Assembly (NCBI RefSeq): GCF_040939455.1
Contig: NC_134106.1
Span: forward strand, 79,243,001 to 79,307,000
DNA: 64,000 nt
Origin: Microcebus murinus
Taxonomy: Eukaryota > Chordata > Mammalia > Primates > Cheirogaleidae
Direction of reading: 5' to 3'
The notes below the pieces were generated by a model. It was not told the origin of the DNA. It saw only the letters and a list, made by a program, of their open reading frames with translations, and made no database searches. Made by a program: the position numbers and the translations under genes. Below are positions 1-11,434 of this stretch, piece by piece (positions within the stretch are counted from its first letter, which is position 1; every line of letters begins with the position of its first letter).

Positions 1-615
1 GTCTGACAAAAAAGACAGTAGAATCCAAAATTCTTCTGACAAAACTGGAAGTTGTTCACATTGCAAACTTTATTTGCTCTGATAAGCAATCTAATTAGGC
101 CTGTGGATCAAAGTTTCCACTAAAGCAGTTTCCATGGCAGAGTGATTATTTTATAAAACCTCCTAAGCCCTTTTGTTTTCTTTAGTTCAAAATGAGTTTT
201 CTGTTTTCATTTTAGCTACAACTGGCTGCAGCATCTCCATGTAGCCTTTCAATTGCAAATACCATAAACAGTGAGTTATTTAACATCAATAGAAAAAGAT
301 ATCAGGTTTTAGAGTAGCCAGAAAATAAAGGAGAGAAATAGCTTGAGGAACATATTAACTCTATAGGGCTAAATTGACCATTTGAACCCTGAATCTTCCT
401 TGATTTAATTTGTCCTTTCCTAAGAACTTGTGCACAAGAATTGGCTATAAGCAGCTGCAACCATAGAAAACCTGGCATGCCTTTGAACCTTTCCATTTCC
501 ACAAATACTTGCAAGTAGAGGCAGCATAAACTAACTTGGGTCCTAAGGGGGCATTCTCTTTTTTTTTTTGTCAGTTTTTAAAGGATCTGTGTCCCATTTT
601 TCTTTAGAACCAACT
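1..615. other. unannotated non-coding sequence
   Basis: AT-rich sequence with no recognisable gene or repeat family. The only open frame is a short minus-strand one of 70 codons with no familiar motif. A short T run at 558-570 is the only simple feature. Confidence 0.5.
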
Positions 616-951
616 GGGCCAGGCCTGGTGGCTCACACCTCTCATACAACACCCTGAGAGGCCAAGATGGGAGGATCGTTTCATCTCAGGAGTTCGAGAC
701 CAGCCTGAGCAAGAGCGAGATGTTGTCTCTACTAAAAATACAAACAAATTAGTCAGACAACTAAAAATATATAGAAAAAACTAGCCGGGCATGTTGGCGC
801 ATGCCTGTAGTCCCAGCTACTTGAGAGGCTGAGGCAGGAGGATCGCTTGAGCCCAGGAGTTTGAGGTTGCTGTGAGCTAGGCTGACACCATGGCACTCTA
901 GCAGGGGCAACAGAGTGGGACTCTGTCTCAAAAAAAAAAAAAAAAAAAAAA
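616..951 (+). repeat. Alu SINE, lemur type, diverged
   Basis: Begins gggccaggcctggtggctca and ends in an A run at about 931-951. Both 7SL-derived arms are visible, with a linker that includes the lemur-style 'cagacaactaaaaatatata' segment. It has many substitutions compared with the Alus at 21.4 and 30.0 kb, so it is an older copy. Confidence 0.9.
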
Positions 952-1640
952 AGAGCGACCGAATTGGAGTGTAGGGTTTGGTGTCATGAACCATAGTGTG
1001 CTGATTGCGGGTCGGGCCTCCTGGAGATTTCACGACCCAGACTGTCCTACACTCTTACATTTCTCAGCTTCTCTCTTCAGGAGTCTAGTACCTCCAAGAG
1101 GGCTCAAAATGCCAAATGATCAGCTCTTATATGTGTTTCCTGGATGAGCCTTCCTTTAATTAATGTGTTGTGGGATTCCCTTTATGGCCACTCGTGCCCT
1201 GAGGAATTGCCCCAGACAGCTCCCACTCAGGACCCTGTTCACCCACAAGTACCTTTTGGCTGGGAGAAGTAAAATGCCCTTTCTTCTTTGGAGTTCAGGA
1301 ACCCAGTCTCTCATTTTGCTGCAAAAAAGACAGTTCAGTTTCCTCTTTCACAAATGCACATAAAAGCCAACTTAGATTAATTTTAGGGTGAAAAGATAAT
1401 GGAGAGGACCCTTCAGGCTATACCTCCAAATCAAAATTAGGATCCCAAACATCAATTCCTAGGAAAAGAACCAACTCAGAGTAAACCAGGACCATCAACT
1501 AAAAGGAGGAGGTCCAGAGCTCAGCAGGACTTACCATTTCAGCCAGAGGAGAAGCTGGGAGTCGGGGGAGCCGGAAAGGATCATGCCAGTACCTGGTGCC
1601 GAGTCCTGGCTGCTCCTTCGGGGGTCTTGAGTCTTCTCTG
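952..1640. other. possible retroviral leader/internal remnant plus unassigned sequence
   Basis: On the minus strand this lies immediately 3' of the primer-binding-site-like sequence at 1645-1662 and could be decayed provirus leader. A GT donor-like 'ATGGTAAGTCC' (minus strand, about 1527-1537) fits a retroviral major splice donor. No gag-like open frame is visible, so the call is weak. Confidence 0.3.
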
Positions 1641-1644
1641 AGCC

Positions 1645-2159
1645 CCATGTTGGGCGCCAGTCTTGTCACAGAAAAGAAGCCAAACTCTGTAAAATAATTT
1701 AAGAGGTTTATTCTGAGTCAAATTTGAAGACCATGACCCAGAGCCACTCTCAAGAAGCCTTAAGCAAGTGGACTGGCTGTGCCGGGTTTAGTTTGGTTTT
1801 CTATATTTCGGGGAGACAGGGGTTATAGTTGAAGTCATAAATCAATATACATGGAAGGCATACATTGGTATGGACCAAAAGGCATATTGAGAAACAAGAT
1901 TCACATCATTAACTAAAGATTAACTATCATGATTATCACTTGGACTAGTGAAAAGCAAACTTGCCCCTTGGTCCTTCAGGCCAGTGTTACATGTAAACCT
2001 AAATCCTCCTCTGAGACTACACCTGGAAGAAACACATGAGCTGAGCTGTGTGGCATCCATCTGGGAGGTTTTCAGTGTTCTTCAAAATTCACATTATTTA
2101 ACCATTCCAATCAGACTCCACAAAGGCTGCAAAATTGGTTATGAGTTTAGTTTGTAACC
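1645..2159 (-). mobile_element. endogenous retrovirus LTR with lysine-tRNA-type primer binding site
   Basis: Read on the minus strand, an LTR-like segment starts near 2159 with TGGTTACA. It passes an AATAAA signal near 1710 and ends close to 1667. TGGCGCCCAACATGGGGC follows directly and resembles the tRNA-Lys primer binding site of betaretrovirus-like elements. LTR plus binding site plus a downstream splice-donor-like site is the order at the 5' end of a provirus. No coding region is recognisable. LTR boundaries are approximate and I found no clear target duplication. Confidence 0.5.
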
Positions 2160-3225
2160 AGCACAGATGCAGGATTTGTACATATTGGAAAACACAAGCT
2201 TTAACATTGTTTTCCTCTTTCATGCTCTTTAGGATATTATTTTTCCAAGAAGACAAACAAAACATTCAGGGGGCTTGTTTTGTTTTACTATATCAACAAA
2301 TGCAATACTGTAGAAGTGTATTTTTGGTTTTTGTTTGTCAGAAGAGAATTTGGTTGTATACTATAAACCCATGTATAATGGAGACATAAATAGTTTATGG
2401 CTCGTGTAGCTGGAATAAAGAAAGTGACAGTAGAAATTCTGCCTTTGTAAGATCTGAAATTTGAGAATATTACCAGCACTATCATGCTAATATTCACAAT
2501 CATGTATTGTTAAAAGTACTATTTCATCTTTGATTGTCCTCATTCATATTTTTTTTAAAGTTTAAATTCATGACTCTAAACTTAATTTTATAATATGTTT
2601 AGAAGCAAATTCATGAGGGTTGGCAGGAAGGTTAAATGGAAATGTAATTATCTCTTCTTCTAAGAAGTTCTGGTACTGTAGGCTCTTTAATGTATTCCAC
2701 ATTAGAAAAATTAATATAGAAAATTGATCTAGCAAATATACTTATTGAGCTTGATTATAGTGCTTAGTGCCTGTGTCCAGGAGGTGTTCACTTCATACTT
2801 CTGGAAAGGAATGGGAAAAGGAGGAAGGACAGAAGGAAGGAAAGAAAGAGGGGAGAAGGAAGGGAAGAAAGCAGGGAAGGAGGGAATTTATATTAAATGT
2901 GTGTTTTATTTCCTTCTTGCCATCAGAATGCTGAAGCTCAGTGAAACTTCAGAAATGATTTCATCTAGCCTTCTCATTCAACAAATAAAGGAACTTCTAG
3001 ATGTGATATAATCCCCAAAGGCATAGCCCTATGGTTTATTTGGGGGCCAGAAATCTATGGGTATCAGTCACAGAAGGCACACATTTGCAATCCCCTCATA
3101 ACCTTTGGGGGGGCACTTTAACGATTTCTCAACATCTAATTTCTAAACTGTATTTCAGGTCACTGGATAACAGAAATCTATGTTGTATCAAATGTTTTAT
3201 AAAATACTAGACAGCACATGGGAGT
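2160..3225. other. unannotated non-coding sequence with a purine-rich tract
   Basis: No gene or named repeat recognised. A GGAA/GAAA purine tract occupies about 2812-2882. Confidence 0.45.
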
Positions 3226-3425
3226 GGAAAGGGTATAAGCTTTGGAACTGAAGTTGAGTTCAAACCATTTGCTGAGCTGAACACACACGTCAGAGTTTAT
3301 ACCTTTGAATCACAGTTTTTTCCTTTATACAATGAAGATCACAATGCCTATGTCAGAGGATTACGGGACCTAATGTATACATGTTAAGGGCCTCACGAAG
3401 CTATGGCATTTGGTAGGTAGTACAA
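3225..3425 (+). repeat. MIR SINE, diverged
   Basis: The order of 'ctttggaactgaagttgagttca', 'tcacagttttttcc' and 'tacaatgaagatcacaatgcctatgtcag' follows the MIR core and tail in the plus orientation. Heavily diverged. Confidence 0.55.
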
Positions 3426-4410
3426 TGTAATGTATTCCCTCTCCCCTTATTCTAAAATGCTACCCTGAAAAAGAATACCTACCACTCTGTAAATTTCCAC
3501 AGTGATTTTCCAAGCATTATCTTACTTACGTAGGGCAGCAATTACTTCCCATTTCAAAAATGGGAGACTAAACAACCTGCTCATTTTCATAGGTACTAGA
3601 ACTGAGATGCAATCTGATTTCAAGGCAGTAAAGGGTTTTTTCTTCAGGGAGCTGTTCCCATGTAGAATAAAATTGCCATGGAAAAATTTAAAATACAAAA
3701 GAGAACCTCCTAGGGTAAAAATCAAGCTAGTTAGAAGTAAAATATTCTTAATTTTGCTAAAAACACATGGGTAAGACCAGAGGTTAGCAACCAAGACTGT
3801 AGGTCAACTCTGATTTCAGGGACAAATTTAGATGGCTATAAATTTTTCACTATTTAAACTGTTCTCACAATATTTTATATGTAGTGTGGTGAATGATGGA
3901 TAAAGCCAGAACTCACCTACTCCAAATCAATCATGCATCTGTAGAAAAAAAGAGCTAGAAAAATATTTGGATGTCATGGTCCCTGTTTTGTTTTCACGTA
4001 TGCTGATTTTTTTAAAGACTTAGACCTGCTAAACCTAAGAATCTATAGAGCCCAATATCCAAAGTCTAGAAAGTCACATTTTATTTTTTCAGTTGCTCTT
4101 TTAAAAAGATATAAACAGCATAAATCAATGTGCAATGGCATCAAAAGCAACTAGACTAATCAATCAGACTAAGCCTTGAGGAAATTCTCATTTTGTCTTT
4201 TTGGTAATCCTGTTCTGGAGGTTTCCTGATTTGAAGTACAACACTGTTAGTCTTGAAAAAATGTTACCATTTGCTATCACAATAAATTTTTCAATAGTAA
4301 ATGTAAGTAAATCCCCTCATCCATTGTCCTTCTTTCTTATTTTACCCAAGAGAGTTCTTATTGTCACATTCTATGCCATTATTTTGCACACACTTTTCTT
4401 CATTTCTTCA
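3426..4410. other. unannotated non-coding sequence
   Basis: No gene or repeat recognised. The overlapping plus and minus 90-codon frames at 3502-3794 have no domain-like composition and are probably chance. Confidence 0.4.
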
Positions 4411-4442
4411 TTTAAATTAAATTAAATTAAATTAAATTAAAA
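4411..4442. repeat. (AAATT)n microsatellite
   Basis: Pentanucleotide repeat of about five to six units ending in 'aaacc'. Confidence 0.9.
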
Positions 4443-4599
4443 CCAAATTACACCAAAGCCAAAACAACAGAAAAAGTTATCATTTTCAAAATTTAAGATG
4501 CTCCTCCTCCAAATCTTCCCTTTGCCTCTTTTGTAATCAGAAGCATCGCCAGCAATGACATACGATTTCACAGTGATTACCTTCTGAACAAATTGGTTA

Positions 4600-4955
4600 T
4601 TAACCACTTCGGTACAACCATCAACTATAGTGGATAGCAACAGATGAACGCGCACAGCAACTTTAGCCGACTGCCGTGATATGACTTTTCTAACTTTTCA
4701 TTTATCAAAATAAAATTGTTAGCATTTAAAAATAATGTAATGAAAACATATATGTATATGTTACCTATTCTGATTTACATTCCAAGTAAAGCTGCCTGTA
4801 AAGTAAAACAAGCTTTCAGTGCTTTAAAGCTTTCCTCATCACACAAGAGCAAAATGGATTCGTCATCAATGCACAGCACAGACTATCATGTGGACTGTGA
4901 GTGCTGGCTGTGGGCAAGGTTTTGCAGCCCGTTAGTGCCTTACCGAAGTGGTTAA
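4600..4955. mobile_element. piggyBac-like MITE with TTAA target duplication
   Basis: A perfect inverted repeat bounds this segment. The left end is TTAA followed by CCACTTCGGTA (4604-4614). The right end is TACCGAAGTGG (4941-4951) followed by TTAA (4952-4955). The 348-bp interior plus a TTAA duplication is diagnostic of piggyBac-superfamily insertion. No transposase domain is present, so this is a non-autonomous element. The interior is AT-rich, with a G/C-containing right third holding an ATG-initiated frame of uncertain meaning. Recent non-autonomous piggyBac families are known from the grey mouse lemur, but I cannot confirm family identity from memory. Confidence 0.8.
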
Positions 4956-5020
4956 CCTAGACAAAAGAGAATGCTCACACTACTTCTCACTAAATCAAAT
5001 AGAATTTGCCCTTCACACGT

Positions 5021-5070
5021 GTGAATTAAAGCAATATAAAATAAAGTGAATTAAAGCAATATAAAATAAA
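5021..5070. repeat. tandem duplication, 2 x 25 bp
   Basis: The unit gtgaattaaagcaatataaa plus ataaa occurs at 5021-5045 and again, perfectly, at 5046-5070. Confidence 0.9.
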
Positions 5071-6289
5071 GCAATAGACTAAAATATAGTCAGTTCTCCA
5101 CTCACCTTCTCCTGGTTCACACAATAAGGATTCATAACTAAAAACTGTAGAATCTAGGACAGTGTAATTCAATTTCCACCTTGTGTCTTGTGCTCTGGAA
5201 ACTACAGAAAGTCAACTAACAAGACAAGACAAGTTTGAATGATCTTTCAACATCCATCTGTTTTCAGGAAAGAACTGAAAGGCAAGAGAATACCAATCTA
5301 GAATATTCTATCTCCTTAACGAAATGATCTATTGAAACATTGGGGTAAAAATGAGCCAGGAACATAGGTCACCCAACCTAATGAGCAGCTTGCAAGTTCA
5401 GAAGAGCTCAGAAGGATGAAAGCTTCCAGAGAATTAGAACTATGGGTCCCTGGAAATAAAGTTACCTCCCAAAATAATTCAAATGTATTTGAATCTCCCA
5501 TGTTTGGATCATAATGTGTGATGACATTAAAAAAACAAAAACAAAAACAAAAAAACCCCAAACAGGCATTGCTGAAAGGGTGAGAGCCAGGGATAGATAC
5601 TAAGGACAGCAGCACCGTGTGACTACTCCCTGGGCTGCATAAACAACATCCACACTAGGGAACAAAGGGGACCCACTGGGGGCAGAGGAGCCCTCTTGTC
5701 TCCAGGGTTCCAGGCCATGCTGCAGCTCACTCTACTGTGGCTCAGATGTCTCTCTGAAGGCCACAGGCTGCTTCTGGGCACCCCCCCACCCCTGGAGCTG
5801 TGAGTCCACCCATGGCAGACCTCACAATCTGTGTTGTCAGGATATGGGGAGCTCAGGGTCTTATGCTCTCCATTTTAAAGGCAAGGAGATGTTATAAGGG
5901 GACTCTCTGGTATTTTCAAATGTGCAGGATATGCTAATTGACTCTTGCACCCTGCTGTACAATAGATGTCAGGGCTTCTTCCCCCTGTCTGTCTGAAACT
6001 CCGTGCCCTGTGACCAACTACCAATGCCCTCCCTCTGCCATCCCCCAGCCTCTCATCACCATCAAGCTACTCTACTTCTATGAGGTCAGCTTTGCAGATA
6101 CCACAGGTAAGTGACATCATGTTGCCTTTGCCTTTCTGAGGTGATGGATATGTTAATTAGCTCTATGTCACTGTTCCCCATAGTGTACATATGCAGAAAC
6201 TTCACATTGAACCCCATACATATATACAGCTATGACATATCTATTAAAAATAGTATCAGCAAAACCATAATAAATATAATAAAATGCAG
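5071..6289. other. unannotated non-coding sequence
   Basis: No recognisable gene or repeat family. An A-rich (CAAAAA)n stretch lies at about 5529-5560. Confidence 0.4.
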
Positions 6290-7290
6290 GAAGCATGGCT
6301 ACACCACCCCACATACTTGCTCTTGCTGCTTCAGCTGTCCACATTCACTGGCACCACCTTCTTTAGTCACCTGCAGCAGATCTTTGGGGCCAGTGGGGTA
6401 CAGCACATTCTTAACACAAAGTTGGCAAATCTTCTAGTGAGCCCCTTGCAGCCCTGGCCCCCCTGATAGGCAGAGATCAAGGTCTTCCCATCTGGCTGCC
6501 CAGCCTGGAAATAGGTGTCTTCTCCTCATCTTCCCCATGGCTGCTGGTGCCATGGGTGGATGGGGAGGCCCTGGGGCCATGCTGGGGGGCTATGCTGGGA
6601 TCGGGACTCATCTGCAGGCTGTGTAGAGGACTGGCAGGCAGTGTGGCTTTCCTGGTGTCCTCTGGTGTCATCTGTCCTTTGATCCAAATATCTCTCAGAA
6701 TTTCAGGAAGGGTGGGCCTCTCCAGGGGCTCCATGGTTAGGAACTTCCTCAAAAGTATTTTCAATTCTTCAGAAAAGGAAGTAGGTGTCTCATGCCTTCC
6801 ATGGGTGATGCTAGTTTAAGTTCCTCCCAGTTGTCACCATCAAATGGAATATGCCTGGCTGTCATGGTGTGGAGAACAACACCCAGGCTCCATACATCCA
6901 CTTCCAGTCACCTATATTCCTCACCCAGGAACATTTCTGGAGGAGAAAAAGAAGGAGTTCTGCAGAAGGTGTCCAGCTTCTCCCCCTCACTAAAAGTCAT
7001 GGCAAAGCCAAAGTCAGCTAGTTTAATGTTCTCATGCTCATCAAGTGAATGTTGAGGGGCTTCAGGTTCCAGAGTACGGTGGGATTCTTGTGGCAGTACT
7101 GCACCGTGGCCAGGATCTGTTGGAATTTGGTCCTGGCCTCCTCCTCGTTCAGGGGAGGGTGTCTCACTATATGCAGAAAAGCTCTCCACCACTGGCGTAT
7201 TTCCGGTGCTAAGCCAAGGATGTCTTCATTCTTGATGACGTCTAGAAGCTTAGGGATGTTCAGATGATTCAGGACCTATACTAAGTATAC
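6290..7290 (-). pseudogene. MARK / sperm-motility-kinase-like protein kinase pseudogene
   Basis: Minus-strand translation gives kinase pieces in the correct order, but in more than one frame. About 7290-7200 encodes LNHLNIPKLLDVIKNEDIL (around alphaC/beta4). About 7075-6910 encodes ENIKLADFGFAMTFSEGEK, containing the DFG magnesium loop, and a degraded APE motif (PPEMFLGEEY). About 6900-6780 encodes [15 protein letters not shown] (subdomain IX). 6764-6477 encodes the alphaI end (LERPTLPEILRDIWIKGQ) and a Ser/Pro-rich tail. The catalytic HRDLKPEN is degraded to a form lacking HRD, and several frameshifts and stops break the frame. The N-terminal ATP-binding lobe is absent. The tail can be followed to about 6290. 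The pattern fits the intronless MARK-related sperm motility kinase (Smok) family. It could instead be another AMPK-related kinase, but it is certainly not functional. Confidence 0.8.
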
Positions 7291-7299
7291 TAACTACAC

Positions 7300-8290
7300 T
7301 AACAATTCTAAGTAACAAGGAAAAAGCAGTCTCTCTACAGTCAAACTCCACAGGTCACCAAAAAACAGCTGGCCGGGCAACAAGGACTGAAATCCAAGGC
7401 CCAGACAGGGGCTTATATAGGTGGTAGTAGTTTCATAACAATGGGTCTTTATGAAGTCAGAGCTAGAAATGGGCCAATCAGGGCTGGGTATAACCCACAG
7501 TGGTTTGTTTTACTCTTTTGGTTGCAAGAACATTTTCCTCTTTAAAGAAAACAAGTGTTTTTTGTTTACATGATTATAGAGATGGATATTTACTTTATTA
7601 GAAATTTAAACCTGTACAATGCTTCAGGGACCTTTCCATTTATAGTTTGAAAATCTGTACTAGCTTTAGGCTTTTAAAGACTTCATGATATCTATACTTG
7701 AAATATATACTTGAAATATTCGATTTCTTTTTCTTTAAATTTGATTGGTGTCAGGGTGATGCTACAACATAGCTGACATCATGATACTATAAACATGAGT
7801 TCTGTGGTGTGTGATAAACAATGAGGTCTGTTATTAACATCTATAGAGCTGCCAGAAAGATACTTGCCATCATAATTTCCCCACAGGATCATCATCAGAT
7901 TTATCATCAAACACCTGGGAGGCCAGTAGTCAGTGGGTTTAAATATTTAAGAGTTGGAAGAAAAAAATAAAAAAGCCTGTCAACCAAGAACCCCATCAAC
8001 TGTGCTTCGAAAATGAGGGAGAAATTAAAATATTGCCCAATAACCAAAAGCTTAGCACCATCAGACCTGCCTGCAATGAAGAGGGTCCTTCCCCTTGAAA
8101 AGAAAGGACACTAGACAGGAACTCAAAGCATTATGAAGAAATAAAGAGCTCTGGTAAAGGTAAATACATGGACAATTATAAAAACTAATGCTGTTTTGTT
8201 TTGTACATGATTTAATAATGTATCAAAAATCCTATGATTAGTTGATGTTTTTAGGCAGACAATGCATACACAAGTAATCCGGTGATGCCA
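7300..8290. other. unannotated non-coding sequence
   Basis: Upstream flank of the kinase pseudogene, AT-rich. No gene recognised, and no clear poly(A) or target duplication that would date a retroposition of the pseudogene. Confidence 0.4.
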
Positions 8291-8715
8291 ATAATTGAAA
8301 GAGCAATTAGGCAAGAGAAAAATAAAAGGCACTCAAATTGAAAAGGAAGATGTAAAGTTATCAGTTTGCAAAAGACATGATCCCATATGTACAAAACACT
8401 TAAAATGCCACAAAAGAACTGTGAGAACTAAAGCAAATTTAGCAAAATATCAGGCATATGGAATCTCAAAGGATCCCAAATAAACAAAACAATCTTGAAA
8501 AAAAAAACAAACCTGGAAGTCTTACACATCCTATATTCAAAACGCATTACAAGCTCCAGTTATCAAAACAGGATGGCCCTGGCATGGACAGGCTTATAGA
8601 GCAATGCAGTAGAATACTGAGCTCCAAAATAAACCTACCCATGGAAGGTTAAGTGCTTTCTGACAAGGGTGCCTGAACCATCTAGTAGGGAAAGGGCAGT
8701 CTCTTCAGCAAATGG
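8291..8715 (+). mobile_element. old L1 ORF2 fragment (3' part)
   Basis: The plus strand matches decayed L1 ORF2 around the reverse-transcriptase catalytic segment ('ggcactcaaattgaaaaggaagatgtaaa...'), then jumps to the 'ttacaagctccagttatcaaaacaggatgg' region nearer the ORF2 C-terminus. Frames are broken. Confidence 0.7.
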
Positions 8716-10009
8716 AAAATTAGGATATATTGTAACAGAATTAAAATTAAAAGAGATCATATTGAAATATTCAGGAGGTACCTAACTCTGTGTTTAAAGG
8801 AGTATTTACAGCATCAAATGTTTGTAATATAAAAGAAGAAATGTTTGTATTCAATGACCCATGATCCCACCTTGGAAACTCTATGACAAGAGCAAATTAA
8901 ATGCAAAGCAAACAGAAGCACAGAACAAATAAGAGTGGAAATCAGTGATAATGAATAAGGAACACAAAGAGAAGAAAATAAGAGTAACCAAAAGCTGGAT
9001 CTTTAGAATCTCAATAAAAACAAATGAACCTCACACCATTCTGACTAAGAGAAAAAGAGCTAAGGGAAAAATTGCAAGTATCAGGAAGGAAGGATGGGAC
9101 ATCATAGAGTCTGAAGAAAATGAAAGGACAATAAGAGAAACAGTGCTACAACTTCGTGCATATAAATTCCACCATTTAGATTAAATGGACCACTTCTTTG
9201 CCAGCCAAAAACTACCAAACTTACTCAAGAAAATACTGAATATCCCTAATCTATTAAAGAAATTGTATTTGTTTTTAATAGTTTTAATATCCTCCAAGGA
9301 AAAATGTTCTGATGTTCTCACTGGCAAAGTCTATCAAACATTTAAGGAAGAAATAAAAACATTTATACAAACAATTCTAGCAAATAGAAGATGTGGAGAC
9401 CATTCCAACTCAGTGATGCGTCCATCATTACACAAATGCCAGTACCAGACATAGATACTAAAAGAAATGACCCTATACACAAATATCCCTCATGAATATG
9501 GAAAAACAATCTTCTCAAATATAGTATTTATAAAAAGGATAATACAATATGATCAAGTGGTAGTTTATCCCAGATAGGAAACATTTCTTAAAATTAATAT
9601 AATTAACCAAAACAAGAAACAATATAAGTAAAACAATATGACCATCCTAAAGAGACACAGAAAAATTTTTTTGATAAGATTCAACACAAATTCAAGATTA
9701 AAGATAAAATCTGTCTAGGAATTATGAATAAAAGAGATATTTGTAAATGTGGTAAATGTTATCCACAATAAAACCTGCAGCAAACATAATAGTTAACAAA
9801 TCAAGACTCAATGTCTTCCCCACTAAGAGCAGAAAAAGATCAAACATGAATGAATTTTCAGATGGCATTATGATACATATAGAAAATACTAAGTAATTAC
9901 CAAAAAATCAGGATAAATAACATAAGCAAAGATGCATGATACAAGGTCAATATAATAGCAATTAACACTCTTATTTAAAAATCAAGCATTATTTATAATA
10001 GAAATAACA
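8716..10009 (+). mobile_element. old L1 ORF2, left half, interrupted at 10009
   Basis: Broken L1 ORF2 on the plus strand. It includes the post-endonuclease stretch (8945-9180: 'aaaagctggatctttagaatctcaataaa') and the RT region (9470-9720: 'caatatgatcaagtggtagtttatccc'). It stops at 10009, where a younger L1 inserted. The same element resumes at 14445. Confidence 0.85.
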
Positions 10010-11434
10010 GGGGAGGATCAAGATGGCGGACAAGAACACCGCCAGAAAGAGTGTCTCTGCAGAAAAGACAGATTCTAGCAGAAATTAGAAAAAAGAAGCA
10101 AGAAGGTGAGCATACAGCAGACGAGGGCCGGAAGGAGCGTTACCTGAGACCCCGAGAGACTCCACGGGAGGAGGCTGCGGAGGAGAACTGGAAGCTGAGA
10201 CCGCCGGAGCAGCCCGGAGACCAGCGGGAAGGGTAGGTGGATAAATCACCTTTCCCCTCCCCTGCATTTGGGACTGCTGGTGGGCTCCCCAGAGGGTGGA
10301 AAGACCTGCGGACACCAGCCCAGAGACGGCTGCCGCCAGCTAGCGGTGAGCCTGTAGTGGACAAGGCACCAGACTCCCAAATCCCTCGGGGCACCTCCGT
10401 GTGCACAGACCCGAGCTGCGCAGCAGGCTGCCATATTGCCTCCTTCTCCCCTCCGCCAACCCTACCTGCGGCTGCCCAGAGAGACAATACAGCCATCAGC
10501 CGGAGGCACCTCCAGGGAACAGGACCTTCCCTTTTGGGACCCTACAGCTGACTAAGGGGAACTCAGACTGTGAGCTCCCTACCCGCTAGCCCTCCCAGGT
10601 GCTGCTGGCACGGTGTTCCCAGGAGAACGGTGCCGACTCAGAGGCTGAGAGACACAGACACAGCTTGGGCTCCCTGTGGGTGAATTGGGACCAGAACTCC
10701 TCTCCCTGGTGGGGATACAGTTTGAACTCTGGGACCCAGAGGTCAGACCTGCAGACCAGATCCTGTGCACCGAGGTCTAGCATTCCTGGGGCACAGAAAG
10801 GATATTTGTGAACAGCCTGCTGAGGTGTGTGTGCCTCCAGGGGCAGATCAGTGTCCTAGAGGGCAACCCTCCTCCCAAAGGGAGGCCGTGCGCCCAGCCC
10901 AGGTGGCGTTCATGCACAGGGAACCTCCCCGCCAGCATCACAGTCCGGGGAGGCCTGGTGGCGTGTGGTCTGGCCTGCTGGCAGAGGCCCAGGAGTAGCT
11001 GCGGAGTTGGGGAGGGTGGAAAGAAGCGAGGCCACTGCGGGTCTCAGACAGCCCCACCCCCACAAGCAGACTTTCTGGCTGAGCGGGACCATTCCAGCCC
11101 CACCCTGACAGCTTTTCCTGGAAGCAGAGAACAGAACTTTGATCTCTGCTAACCACATTGGTGGTGCCTGAGGGTAGGCTTACCCAACCCAGCTCCGCCC
11201 AGAACAAGAGCTGATAACAGGACACAAAATCATCAACATAGCCTGTTCCTCCAAGCAAGCGCCACCTACTGACAGGGACAGCATCCTGCACAGCCTTTTC
11301 ACGGCACCCACTGACTCATTATACAGGGAGTGGTTGAATCTCACCCACAGACACCACCTAACGGCTCAGAAACTAAACAAGGTGTGTGAATACCCAAACA
11401 AAAACCTAAAGGAAAGAAACAACAACTGATCGAT
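10010..11434 (+). promoter_or_regulatory. L1 5' UTR / internal promoter
   Basis: GC-rich leader of about 1.4 kb. The motif CAAGATGGCGG at 10019-10029 matches a YY1-type site, which in L1 elements fixes the transcription start. Open frames of 60-118 codons here, on both strands, follow from high GC and are not genes. Confidence 0.75.

Noticed and set aside
10237..11291. Several frames of 60-118 codons on both strands
   Set aside because: They lie in the GC-rich 5' UTR of the L1 element and have no coding signature.
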